DNA of 24,303 nt from a virus: the IMG/VR virus record IMGVR_UViG_3300021389_000154, positions 1 through 24,303 of that record; one strand, given 5' to 3'. Position 1 is the stretch's first letter. Each line of letters begins with the position of its first letter. The translations under genes and the position numbers were made by a program. A model generated the notes under the pieces. The model searched no databases, had not been told where the DNA came from, and saw nothing but the letters and a program-made list of their open reading frames with translations. Of this stretch, positions 4,863 through 13,094 are shown one piece after another.

Positions 4863-7075
4863 TGTACGAGCAAACTTTATATAAAATACTAGACGATCAT
4901 ATAAAACCTAAGATAATAAAACAATTAAATAGGTATAAAAAATGGGAGTATGGTTATAACGCAGAACATGATATTATTGTTATTTCAAAGACTGGTAAAA
5001 TAGGTGAAATATACGATATTCAAGGACTTAAAATAGCATTGCCTTTAGAAGAAAACGTTCATAAGTTTAAAGAAAACAAATGGACAGTTTTTGAATATCC
5101 TAAAGTTTTAAAGAAAATAAAAACAGTATTCGACTGGAGAGAATATCCAGAGGATTTTAAAGAACAATGGTATGAATATATTAACGAAGAATTTAGAAGG
5201 CGTGAAGAAGGTTTCTGGTATATTAATAAGGATAAACCTACTTATATTACTGGTAATCACTACATGTACTTGCAGTGGAGTAAGATTGATGTTGGGCAAC
5301 CAGACTTTCGAGAGGCAAACCGTCTCTTTTTCATATTCTGGACCGCAGTACACGCCGACGCACGGTGCTATGGTATGTGCTATCTCAAGAATAGACGTTC
5401 AGGCTTTTCGTTTATGGCATCCGGAGTTACGGTGGATATGGCGACCATATCAAGCGACTCACGTTTTGGGATATTGTCCAAATCTGGCGCCGACGCTAAG
5501 AAGATGTTCACCGATAAGGTTGTACCAATATCCGTTAATTACCCCTTCTTTTTCAAACCGATCCAGGACGGTATGGACCGCCCAAAGACCGAACTCGCGT
5601 ACAGAGTCCCAGCGTCCAAGTTCACAAGAAGATCGATTGTATCGACCGAGCAAACCGAGGATCTCACCGGGTTGGACACCACAATCGACTGGAAGAACAC
5701 AGGGGACAATGCCTACGATGGAGAGAAACTCAGGCTCCTCGTCCACGATGAATCGGGCAAATGGGAGCGCCCGAACAACATCCAGAACAACTGGCGTGTT
5801 ACGAAAACCACCCTTAGATTAGGTAGTAGAATTATCGGTAAGTGTATGATGGGATCAACATCAAATGCTTTAGATAAAGGAGGTGCAAATTTTAAAAAAT
5901 TATTTTATGACTCAGATGTCACAAAAAGAAATGCAAATGGACAGACACGTTCAGGGCTCTATTCTTTGTTCATTCCTATGGAATGGAATTACGAAGGATA
6001 CATTGATTCTTACGGCCATCCTGTCTTCGACACACCAAAAGATCTTGTTAAAGGTCCTCACGGAACACCAATCACGACTGGAGTTATTGAGTATTGGCAA
6101 AACGAAGTCGATGGTTTAAAACAAGATCAAGATGCTTTAAATGAATTTTATAGACAATTTCCAAGAACTGAAGAACACGCCTTTAGAGATGAGGCTAAAT
6201 CTTCTTTGTTTAATTTAACTAAAATATATGAACAAATAGATTGGAATGCAGATATAAAAAGATCATCTGTTATAACACAAGGAAGTTTTCAATGGTCAGG
6301 AGGTATTAAAGATACTACAGTTATATTTGTACCAAATAAAAATGGAAGATTTTTTATTTCTTGGGTTCCACCTAAAAGATTACAAAACAATGTAATAAAT
6401 AAGTTAGGCAACAAATATCCTGGAAATGAAACTTTAGGAGCATTTGGTTGTGATAGTTATGATATCTCAGGTACAGTAGACGGTAGAGGTTCTAATGGAG
6501 CTTTACATGGTTTAACTAAATTTAGTATGGAAGATGTACCTCCAAATCATTTCTTTTTAGAATATATCGCTCGTCCACAAACAGCTGAGATATTTTTTGA
6601 AGATGTGCTTATGGCTTGTATTTTTTATGGTATGCCTATACTTGCAGAAAACAATAAACCTAGATTACTGTATCATTTTAAACGTAGAGGTTATAGAAAT
6701 TTTGCAATGAATAGACCTGATAAAGTTTATAACAAACTATCTGTTACAGAAAGAGAAATAGGTGGTATACCTAACTCTAGTCAAGATATAATACAAGCGC
6801 ATGCAGCTGCAATAGAAAGTTATGTTGAAAGTTATGTTGGACTTAGAGATGATAATACATACGGAGATACATATTTCCAAAGAACATTAGAAGACTGGGC
6901 TAAATTTAATATAAACAATAGAACAACACATGATGCTTCTATTAGTTCTGGTTTAGCGATTATGGCTTGTAATAAAAATAAATATAGACCTGTTCCTAAA
7001 ATGATAAGAAAAAATTATGATTTAGGAATAAAAAAATTTGATAATAGTGGGTTATTATCTAAAATTATAGATTAA
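4862..7075 (+). CDS. terL: terminase large subunit (packaging ATPase and nuclease)
   Basis: This enzyme pumps DNA into the procapsid using ATP and cuts the concatemer. The 737-residue length is typical of a two-domain large terminase. The ATPase domain has a deviant Walker A, KNRRSGFSF (176-184), with Lys early and none in the usual GKS/T place, a variant known in several phage terminases. Walker B with catalytic Glu is LRLLVHDESG (290-299, D296, E297). A coupling motif GSTSN lies at 331-335. The RNase H-like nuclease domain shows FGCDSYD (528-534, D531), acidic residues near 580-596, and HDASISSGLAIMA (690-702, D691). Residues 142-319 are encoded by DNA of much higher GC and contrasting codon use, and 361-417 by a milder tract; the reading frame is unbroken throughout. 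The portal gene follows directly. Confidence 0.92.
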   Translation: MYEQTLYKILDDHIKPKIIKQLNRYKKWEYGYNAEHDIIVISKTGKIGEIYDIQGLKIALPLEENVHKFKENKWTVFEYPKVLKKIKTVFDWREYPEDFKEQWYEYINEEFRRREEGFWYINKDKPTYITGNHYMYLQWSKIDVGQPDFREANRLFFIFWTAVHADARCYGMCYLKNRRSGFSFMASGVTVDMATISSDSRFGILSKSGADAKKMFTDKVVPISVNYPFFFKPIQDGMDRPKTELAYRVPASKFTRRSIVSTEQTEDLTGLDTTIDWKNTGDNAYDGEKLRLLVHDESGKWERPNNIQNNWRVTKTTLRLGSRIIGKCMMGSTSNALDKGGANFKKLFYDSDVTKRNANGQTRSGLYSLFIPMEWNYEGYIDSYGHPVFDTPKDLVKGPHGTPITTGVIEYWQNEVDGLKQDQDALNEFYRQFPRTEEHAFRDEAKSSLFNLTKIYEQIDWNADIKRSSVITQGSFQWSGGIKDTTVIFVPNKNGRFFISWVPPKRLQNNVINKLGNKYPGNETLGAFGCDSYDISGTVDGRGSNGALHGLTKFSMEDVPPNHFFLEYIARPQTAEIFFEDVLMACIFYGMPILAENNKPRLLYHFKRRGYRNFAMNRPDKVYNKLSVTEREIGGIPNSSQDIIQAHAAAIESYVESYVGLRDDNTYGDTYFQRTLEDWAKFNINNRTTHDASISSGLAIMACNKNKYRPVPKMIRKNYDLGIKKFDNSGLLSKIID
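5287..5818 (+). other. GC-rich, codon-shifted tract inside terL (ATPase core)
   Basis: By hand count, bases 5341-5820 hold 244 G or C of 480 (about 51%), against 16 of 60 in 5101-5160 and 16 of 60 in 5881-5940. All ten Leu codons from residue 142 to 318 are CTC, CTT or TTG and none is TTA, although TTA dominates Leu elsewhere in the window. ACC, GAC, TCC, CGC and CTC abound. Both edges are sharp, near ATTGATGTTGGG and ACCCTTAGATTAGG, and the frame is intact. The tract encodes Walker A through Walker B of the packaging ATPase. This most likely marks recombination from a higher-GC relative; a metagenome assembly chimera is the main alternative. Confidence 0.85.
5941..6113 (+). other. second, milder composition shift inside terL
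   Basis: Bases 5941-6120 hold about 75 G or C of 180 by hand count (about 42%), between the AT-rich surroundings and the strong tract upstream. Leu codons here are CTC, TTG and CTT until a TTA at the end, and C-ending codons (TAC, GTC, TTC, GAC, GGC, ATC) are frequent. An AT-rich stretch of roughly 100 bases separates it from the first tract. The encoded residues, about 361-417, lie between the ATPase and nuclease domains. It suggests mosaic exchange in patches rather than one clean block. Confidence 0.6.
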
Positions 7076-9478
7076 ATGAGAAAAGTATATACTAACGGTA
7101 ATAGCATTTTTCCTAGCCAAGTGGTTAGCGACGCTGAGAAAGCATCTTGGGAATATGGTGAGCAAGTTGCTCAAGCTATAGAACAAGAATGGTTTAATCA
7201 AGGAAGAACAAATGGTAATAGATACCTAACTACATGGAATAATTATAATAGACTTAGATTATATGCTAGAGGTGAACAACCTACTCAAAAATATAAAGAC
7301 GAATTATCTATTAATGGTGATTTATCTTATCTTAATTTAGACTGGAAACCAGTACCTATTATATCTAAGTTTGTAGATATATTATCAAATGGTATTTCTA
7401 ATAAAGATTATGATATAAACGCTTTTGCACAAGATCCTGCTTCAATACAAAAAAGAACCAGTTATGCTGAATTACTAGCACAAGATATTTTTGCAAGAGA
7501 CACAATGAAACAAATAACAGCTCAACTAGGTAAAGAGCTGTATAATACAAACGTACCTGAAGATCAATTACCACAGACTCCAGAAGAGTTAGAGCTTCAC
7601 ATGCAATTAACTTACAAGCAGTCTGTAGAAATAGCAGAAGAAGAAGTTATAAACCAAGTTTTAGATTACAATAAATGGGATTTAACAAGACGTAGAGTAA
7701 ATTATGATTTAGTTACGTGTGGTATTGGAGCTGTTAAAACAGATTTTAATTTATCTAACGGTATAACAATTGATTACGTAGATCCAGCTTATTTAATATA
7801 TTCTTACACAGAAGATCCAAACTTCGAAGATATATATTATGTAGGCGAATTAAAAGCGCAAACATTACCAGAAATAGCGAAGCAATTCCCAACACTTGAT
7901 GACAATACTTTAGAGAGAATACAAGAATATCAAGGCAGTCAAGAAAGTAAGTATGGTTTTGGCCAAGGTGCTTGGGATTCAAATACAATTCCTTTATTAT
8001 ATTTTGAATATAAAACATATAGTAACCAAGTTTTTAAAATAAAAGAAACTGATAGTGGTTTGTTAAAAGCTATAGAAAAACCAGATAGTTTTAATCCACC
8101 AGAAAATGATAATTTTGAGAGAGTAGGTAGAACAATAGAGGTTTTATATAGAGGTGTTAAAGTTTTAGGTACAAATATATTATTAAGATGGGAATTATGT
8201 CCTAATATGACTAGACCTTTTGCTGACACTACAAAAGTAGAAATGAACTACGCAATATGTGCTCCTAGAATATACAAAGGTCGTATTGATTCTACAGTTG
8301 GTAGAATAACTGGTTTTGCAGATATGATTCAAATAACTCATCTTAAACTACAACAAGTAATAGCTAGAATGGTACCAGATGGTGTGTTCTTAGATATGGA
8401 TGGTTTAGCAGAAGTTGATTTAGGCAATGGAACAAACTACAACCCAGCAGAAGCATTGAATATGTATTTTCAAACAGGTTCTGTTGTAGGTAGATCACTT
8501 ACTCAAGATGGTGAATTAAATAGAGGTAAAGTACCTGTTCAAGAGTTAACTACAGGATCTGGTCAAGCTAAAATACAAAGTTTAATATCTACGTATAATT
8601 ATTATTTACAAATGATACGTGATGTAACCGGACTTAATGAAGCTAGAGATGGTAGTACACCAGATAAAAGTACTTTAGTTGGTCTACAAAAGTTAGCAGC
8701 ACAAGCTTCAAATATAGCTACAAAACATATTAACAACGCTAGTTTATATTTAACATTGAGAATATGTGAAAATATATCTAAAAAAGTTAACGATATGTTA
8801 GATTATCCTTTAACTGCTAATGTATTAAAACAAAGTATATCTGTATTTAATACTGAAACATTAAAAGGTTTAGAACAGATTAATTTACATGACTTTGGTA
8901 TATTCTTAGATCTTGAACCAGATGAAGAAGAAAAAGCAATGTTAGAACAAAACATACAAGTTGCTTTATCAAGTGGTGGTATTGATTTAGAAGATGCCAT
9001 AGAAATACGTCAAATACGTAATTTAAAGCTTGCTAACCAAATGCTGAAAATGAAACGTAAACGTAAGTTACAACGTGAAAGACAAATGCAAGCTGAAATG
9101 TCTCAAAACCAAGCACAAGCAAACGCACAAGCTAGTCAAGCAGCTGCTGAAGCTGAAGTACAAAAACAACAAGCTTTAACGTCTGAAAAAGTAAACTTTG
9201 AACAAGCAAAGTCTCAGTTTGAAATACAACGAATGCAAGCAGAGGCTGAAATAAAAAGACAACTAATGTCAGAAGAGTTTAATTATCAAGTTCAATTAGA
9301 ACAAATGAAAACTCAAAGAGAAACTAAACGTGAACAACAAATAGAAGATCGTAAAGACAAAAGAACAAGAATAGCAGGTACACAACAAAGTGCTATGATA
9401 TCTCAGAGACAAAATGATTTATTACCTACTGATTTTGAAAAACAAGGACAAATGGAAGATCAGTTTCCAATTGTTTAA
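7076..9478 (+). CDS. portal protein
   Basis: The portal forms the dodecameric ring at the capsid vertex through which DNA enters and leaves and to which terminase and neck bind. The call rests on position directly after terL, on an 800-residue length that fits large podoviral and crAss-like portals, and on the alpha/beta body (about 60-600) followed by a long C-terminal helix-rich part. Recognisable body segments include LDWKPVPIISKFVDILSNG (about 90-108) and IRDVTGLNEARDGSTPDKST (about 514-533), the latter like the 'xxxTGxNxxxxG' stem region of other portals. From about 655 to 770 there is a Gln/Lys/Arg/Glu-rich coiled coil comparable to the barrel extension of P22-like portals. The ATG immediately follows the terL stop. 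Confidence 0.85.
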   Translation: MRKVYTNGNSIFPSQVVSDAEKASWEYGEQVAQAIEQEWFNQGRTNGNRYLTTWNNYNRLRLYARGEQPTQKYKDELSINGDLSYLNLDWKPVPIISKFVDILSNGISNKDYDINAFAQDPASIQKRTSYAELLAQDIFARDTMKQITAQLGKELYNTNVPEDQLPQTPEELELHMQLTYKQSVEIAEEEVINQVLDYNKWDLTRRRVNYDLVTCGIGAVKTDFNLSNGITIDYVDPAYLIYSYTEDPNFEDIYYVGELKAQTLPEIAKQFPTLDDNTLERIQEYQGSQESKYGFGQGAWDSNTIPLLYFEYKTYSNQVFKIKETDSGLLKAIEKPDSFNPPENDNFERVGRTIEVLYRGVKVLGTNILLRWELCPNMTRPFADTTKVEMNYAICAPRIYKGRIDSTVGRITGFADMIQITHLKLQQVIARMVPDGVFLDMDGLAEVDLGNGTNYNPAEALNMYFQTGSVVGRSLTQDGELNRGKVPVQELTTGSGQAKIQSLISTYNYYLQMIRDVTGLNEARDGSTPDKSTLVGLQKLAAQASNIATKHINNASLYLTLRICENISKKVNDMLDYPLTANVLKQSISVFNTETLKGLEQINLHDFGIFLDLEPDEEEKAMLEQNIQVALSSGGIDLEDAIEIRQIRNLKLANQMLKMKRKRKLQRERQMQAEMSQNQAQANAQASQAAAEAEVQKQQALTSEKVNFEQAKSQFEIQRMQAEAEIKRQLMSEEFNYQVQLEQMKTQRETKREQQIEDRKDKRTRIAGTQQSAMISQRQNDLLPTDFEKQGQMEDQFPIV

Positions 9479-9486
9479 TTATTAAT

Positions 9487-9511
9487 TATTTAATTATATT
9501 ATATTATGGCT
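9487..9511 (+). repeat. 25-base leader repeat, copy 1 (start of scaffold gene)
   Basis: A perfect 25-base match to 12197-12221 that runs from the A/T-only leader through the ATG and into the second codon (ATGGCT). The leader part is TATTTAATTATATTATATT. It may be a shared promoter -7/-10 region or a translation enhancer, since Bacteroidota genes use A/T-rich leaders instead of a Shine-Dalgarno site. Low sequence complexity weakens the case, but the exact register with the start codon in both copies is notable. Confidence 0.55.
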
Positions 9512-10672
9512 GAAGAAGCAAAAGAACCTGTAAAACAGGAGGGTGACTTTAAAATAAAGTCAAAACCAAAAAGTAAAAAACCAAAACAACTAACTAAATC
9601 TGATAAAGAAGTAGCAAAAATTGATTTATCTAAACCAGAAGCACAAGGCGAAATACAACCCGCTGTTGCTAAAATGGATTTAACTAAAGAACCAGAAAAA
9701 GTTGTAGAAAAAAAACCGGTTGTTGAAATTAAAGAAGAAACTTTACCAGAAACTAAAGAAGAATCTTTTACTGAAGTTATTGAAGAAGTAGCTGAAAAAG
9801 TTGAAACTACTCCAATACAGAAAAAAGAACCTTTAATTGAAACTCCTAAATTACCAGAAAACATTGAAAAACTGGTTAAGTTTATGGAAGATACAGGCGG
9901 TACAGTATCTGATTACGTAGAACTAAATAGAGATTATAGTTCTTTAGATGATAAACAGGTATTACAAGAATATTATAAAAAAACTAAACCACATCTAGAC
10001 AGTGAAGATATAGGTCTATTATTAGAAGATTATCAATACGATGAAGATTTAGATGAGGCAAAAGATATACGAAGAAAAAAACTAGCTTATAAAGAAGCTG
10101 TTGCTCACGCTAAAAATGATCTAGCTAAATTAAAGGATCAATACTATGCTGAGATAAAAAACAGACCTGGAGCTAATCCAGAACAGCAAAAAGCTACAGA
10201 TTTTTTTAATCGTTACAACAAACAGCAAGAAACTATAAAGCAGTCACAGGAAATTTTCCAAAAACGTACTAATGATTTGTTCGGATCAGAATTCAAAGGT
10301 TTTGATTATTCTGTAGGAGACAAAAATTTTAGATACAAGGTAAAAGACCCAAGACGTGTTGCTGAAGCTCAAGGTAATATTGAAAACTTTGTCAATAAAT
10401 TTATTGATAATAATGGAAATATTTCTGATACAGCTGGTTATCACAAAGCTTTATATGCTGCGATGAATGCGGACAAGCTAGCTTCTCATTTTTATGAGCA
10501 AGGTAAAGCAGATGGTGTTAAAACTATCGTTAAACAATCGAAAAATCCGGCTACAGACACACCAAGGCAGGTTGCTACTGGAGATGTTTTTGTGGGTGGA
10601 ATGAAGGTAAAGTCTATTAGTGGATCTGATTCATCAAAATTGAAAATAAAAAAACGAACATTTAACAATTAA
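9506..10672 (+). CDS. probable capsid scaffolding protein
   Basis: Scaffolding proteins guide capsid assembly and leave or are cleaved before maturation. The gene lies between portal and major capsid protein, the classic scaffold position. The 388-residue product has a Lys/Glu/Pro-rich, probably disordered N-terminal third (1-115) with the near-repeats KIDLSKPE and KMDLTKEPE, a helical middle (about 118-255; LVKFMEDTGGTVSDYVELN and EYYKKTKPHLDSEDIGLLLEDYQ), and a strongly basic C-terminal end KLKIKKRTFNN, reminiscent of the basic coat-binding tail of P22 scaffold. No catalytic motif is visible. The start lies in a 25-base leader repeated upstream of the gene at 12216. An antisense ORF over the N-terminal part is a by-product of the Lys/Glu bias. 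Confidence 0.65.
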   Translation: MAEEAKEPVKQEGDFKIKSKPKSKKPKQLTKSDKEVAKIDLSKPEAQGEIQPAVAKMDLTKEPEKVVEKKPVVEIKEETLPETKEESFTEVIEEVAEKVETTPIQKKEPLIETPKLPENIEKLVKFMEDTGGTVSDYVELNRDYSSLDDKQVLQEYYKKTKPHLDSEDIGLLLEDYQYDEDLDEAKDIRRKKLAYKEAVAHAKNDLAKLKDQYYAEIKNRPGANPEQQKATDFFNRYNKQQETIKQSQEIFQKRTNDLFGSEFKGFDYSVGDKNFRYKVKDPRRVAEAQGNIENFVNKFIDNNGNISDTAGYHKALYAAMNADKLASHFYEQGKADGVKTIVKQSKNPATDTPRQVATGDVFVGGMKVKSISGSDSSKLKIKKRTFNN

Positions 10673-10684
10673 AATTTAGAAAAA

Positions 10685-12136
10685 ATGGCTTTAAACCCAC
10701 AATTTGGTACTATAATACCAAGTCAACAACAAGAGCTTTTACAATCTAACTATTTACAGTGGACAGATGCTGGAGCTGCTAACTTTGCAGATTTTGCACA
10801 GCAGTATTTACCAGAAATCTACGAAGCTGAAGTTGAAAGATATGGTAACAGAACCTTATCTGGATTCTTAAGAATGGTTGGAGCAGAGCTTCCAATGACA
10901 AGTGACCAAGTAATCTGGTCTGAACAAAATAGATTACATATTGCATATGATGTACCAGCTGCTAACGTAGTTGCAGGACCTCCAACAGTATTAACACTGC
11001 CAGGAACTGTAACAAATGTTGTATCAGCTAGAGCTACAGTAGTTATCTTAGATAACTTTGGTGCTGAAGCAAAATGTTTAGTAGTAGCTTCTACACCTGG
11101 TGTAGGTGGTACTATAACAGTTGAACCTTACACGTCTACTTGGGCTGCTGCTGGATTAGTAGGAGATCTTAAAATATTCGTATACGGTTCTGAATATGCT
11201 AAAGGATCAGTTACTTTAAACAGTAACGGTGGTGCTTCTACATTAGCGAACAATGAGTACGTAAGTGTTGAGCCTGCTTTCACACAATTTAGTAATAACC
11301 CTATCATTATCAGAAACAAATACACAGTAAATGGATCTGATACAGCTCAAATCGGCTGGGTAGAAGTTGCTACTGAAGATGGAACTGGTGGATACCTTTG
11401 GTATTTAAAATCTGAATCTGAAACAAGATTAAGATTTGAAGATTACCTAGAAATGATGTGTGTTGAATCAGAAGTTACAGCAGCAGGTTCTGCAGTTGCT
11501 TTAGGTGCTTCAGGCGCTATAGGTTCTCAAGGTTTATTTGCAGCTATCGAAGATAGAGGTAATGTACAAGTTGGATTCTCTGCTGCTACAGGTATTGGAG
11601 ATTTTGATGGTATCCTTAGAAACTTAGATACACAAGGTGCAATTGAAGAAAACATGTTATTCTTAGACAGATCTACGGCTCTTGACTTTGATGATATGCT
11701 TGCAGGAATTTCTGCAGGATTCAACGGTGGTACTGCATTTGGATTATTTGAAAACTCAGAAGAAATGGCTTTAAACTTAGGTTTCAGTGGTTTCAGAAGA
11801 GGTTCTTATGACTTCTACAAAACTGATTGGAAATACTTAAACGACGCTTCAACGCGTGGTGGTATGACTGGACCTCAGTCTATTGAAGGAGTATTAATTC
11901 CTGCAGGAACAACAACTGTTTACGATCAAATTTTAGGAACTAACATCAGAAGACCTTTCTTACACGTAAGATATAGAGCTTCACAAACTGATGATAGAAG
12001 AATGAAATCATGGTTAACAGGTTCTGTTGGTGGTGCATTTACTTCAACTCTTGACGCTATGGAAGTTAACTTCCTATCTGAAAGATGTTTAGTAACTCAA
12101 GCTGCTAACAACTTTGTATTATTCAAAGGAGTGTAA
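10685..12136 (+). CDS. major capsid protein
   Basis: This is the shell protein, presumably of HK97 fold. Support: position after portal and scaffold, 483-residue length, a helical N-terminus (about 25-60, FADFAQQYLPEIYEAEVERYGNRTLSGFLRMVG) followed by beta-rich sequence with many Ala, Gly, Thr and Val, and a strong terminator right after it. A beta-rich stretch at about 90-170, including Gly-rich turns, may be an inserted surface domain. Codon choice is more C-ending (TTC, ATC, AAC) and a little higher in GC than in neighbours, as expected for the most highly expressed virion gene. The leader is AATTTAGAAAAA, A-rich with no Shine-Dalgarno site, which suits strong initiation in Bacteroidota. 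crAss-like affinity is likely from gene order but untested. Confidence 0.85.
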   Translation: MALNPQFGTIIPSQQQELLQSNYLQWTDAGAANFADFAQQYLPEIYEAEVERYGNRTLSGFLRMVGAELPMTSDQVIWSEQNRLHIAYDVPAANVVAGPPTVLTLPGTVTNVVSARATVVILDNFGAEAKCLVVASTPGVGGTITVEPYTSTWAAAGLVGDLKIFVYGSEYAKGSVTLNSNGGASTLANNEYVSVEPAFTQFSNNPIIIRNKYTVNGSDTAQIGWVEVATEDGTGGYLWYLKSESETRLRFEDYLEMMCVESEVTAAGSAVALGASGAIGSQGLFAAIEDRGNVQVGFSAATGIGDFDGILRNLDTQGAIEENMLFLDRSTALDFDDMLAGISAGFNGGTAFGLFENSEEMALNLGFSGFRRGSYDFYKTDWKYLNDASTRGGMTGPQSIEGVLIPAGTTTVYDQILGTNIRRPFLHVRYRASQTDDRRMKSWLTGSVGGAFTSTLDAMEVNFLSERCLVTQAANNFVLFKGV

Positions 12137-12148
12137 TTACTCAATATT

Positions 12149-12190
12149 AATAACTATCCCTGTCTTCGGGCAGGGGTAATTATTATTTTT
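12149..12190 (+). terminator. intrinsic terminator after the capsid gene
   Basis: The core stem CCCTGTC / GGCAGGG (12158-12164 with 12169-12175, one G-U pair) closes a TTCG tetraloop. The stem continues outward through A/T pairs with one mismatch and is followed by TATTATTTTT. UUCG loops are exceptionally stable. It would end or strongly reduce transcription downstream of the capsid gene. Confidence 0.85.
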
Positions 12191-12196
12191 ATAAAC

Positions 12197-12221
12197 TATT
12201 TAATTATATTATATTATGGCT
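12197..12221 (+). repeat. 25-base leader repeat, copy 2
   Basis: Identical to 9487-9511, again ending in ATGGCT at the start of a gene. This copy follows directly after the capsid terminator, so the gene behind it needs either read-through or its own promoter; that makes a promoter role for the repeat plausible. No clear Bacteroidota -33 TTTG element was identified near it. Confidence 0.55.
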
Positions 12222-13046
12222 AAAAAAGCTAAAGCAGAAGAAGTTGTTGAGGTTGCACCTCAAGAAGTTGTAGCAAAACCTACACCTATAAAACCAGTTA
12301 AAAAACAAGATGACTGGGAAATAAAAGATAGAACTTATTTACTTAAAGGAAGTAAATCACCTTTAACTTTTACAATACCAAGCAAACACACGTTAAGACA
12401 CCCAATGTTATGGTTCGATAATAAGAAAAATGAACAGAGAGAACTAAGATATGCTACGAATATGAATAGTCCATTTCGTGATGAACAAAAAGGCGAAGTA
12501 ACATTAGGACATATTACGTTTGTTGATGGAACATTAAGTGTTCCAAAAGAAAAAACAGCTTTACAAAAGTTGTTATCTATATATCACCCAATGAAAGATC
12601 TTAAATATACTGAACACAAACCTGTTAGTATAGCACAAGATGAACTTGAAGATATTGAATGGGAAATCGAAGCATTAAACGTTGCTAGAGATATGGATAT
12701 TGATTTAGCAGAAGCTATTGTAAGAGTAGAGTATGGTTCAAAAGTAAATAAAATGTCTTCAAAAGAATTAAGAAGAGACTTATTATTACTTGCTAAAAAG
12801 AACGCTAGATTGTTTATGTCTCTTGCTGCTGATGAAAATGTGCAGTTAAGAAACTTTGCAATTAATGCGGTAGAACATAACATTATAAGAATATCACCAG
12901 ACCAAAGATCAATTCATTGGACTAGTAATGATAGAAAATTAATGACTGTTCCATTTGATGAAAACCCTTATTCAGCTATTGCTGCGTGGTTTAAAACAGA
13001 TGAAGGAGTAGAAGTATTTAAGTCAATAGAAAAAAGACTAAAATAA
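12216..13046 (+). CDS. conserved phage virion-associated protein, function unknown
   Basis: Function not recognised. The 276-residue product has a Lys/Val/Pro-rich flexible N-terminus (1-33), then a beta-rich domain (about 34-115; DRTYLLKGSKSPLTFTIPS, MLWFDNKKNEQRELRYATNM, SPFRDEQKG), and a helical C-terminal half (about 140-276; LEDIEWEIEALNVARDMDIDLAEAIVR, SSKELRRDLLLLAKKNARLF). I recall similar proteins next to the capsid gene in marine phages, but no assigned role. It is the only gene between two strong UUCG-loop terminators, so it may be transcribed as its own unit. A head decoration or auxiliary protein is a reasonable guess. Confidence 0.7.
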   Translation: MAKKAKAEEVVEVAPQEVVAKPTPIKPVKKQDDWEIKDRTYLLKGSKSPLTFTIPSKHTLRHPMLWFDNKKNEQRELRYATNMNSPFRDEQKGEVTLGHITFVDGTLSVPKEKTALQKLLSIYHPMKDLKYTEHKPVSIAQDELEDIEWEIEALNVARDMDIDLAEAIVRVEYGSKVNKMSSKELRRDLLLLAKKNARLFMSLAADENVQLRNFAINAVEHNIIRISPDQRSIHWTSNDRKLMTVPFDENPYSAIAAWFKTDEGVEVFKSIEKRLK

Positions 13047-13053
13047 TAATAAC

Positions 13054-13080
13054 AGGGGCGGATTCGTCCGCCTCTTTATT
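13054..13080 (+). terminator. intrinsic terminator before the neck genes
   Basis: A 9-pair stem, AGGGGCGGA (13054-13062) with TCCGCCTCT (13067-13075, one G-U pair), closes a TTCG tetraloop and is followed by TTATT. It begins 8 bases after the stop of the upstream gene. The design, with the same TTCG loop, matches the terminator after the capsid gene. Confidence 0.82.
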
Positions 13081-13094
13081 AAAACACAAATATA

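Noticed and set aside
5287-5818. Intron or intein in terL
   Set aside because: The frame is continuous, the encoded sequence reads as normal terminase through the Walker motifs, and no intein splice motifs or endonuclease motifs are present.
5172-5822. Overlapping + strand ORF of 216 residues and a - strand ORF at 5459-5746 inside terL
   Set aside because: They exist only because the GC-rich tract lowers stop-codon frequency in other frames. Their products are Arg/Ser-rich without motifs, while the terL frame carries Walker A and B.
9499-9864. Antisense 121-residue ORF opposite the scaffold gene
   Set aside because: The Ser/Phe-rich product is what the reverse complement of a Lys/Glu/Thr-rich gene gives. 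No antisense promoter or leader is seen.
9487-12221. The 25-base repeat as an attachment site or transposon end
   Set aside because: It contains the start codon of both genes in the same register, and the segment between holds intact scaffold and capsid genes in normal order with no recombinase.
12216-13046. SPL and SPF in the 276-residue protein as further members of the SP-motif set
   Set aside because: They lie inside a predicted beta domain (KSPLTF, NSPFRDEQ) and are not followed by the Asn/Lys-Gln/Lys pattern seen in the small proteins.
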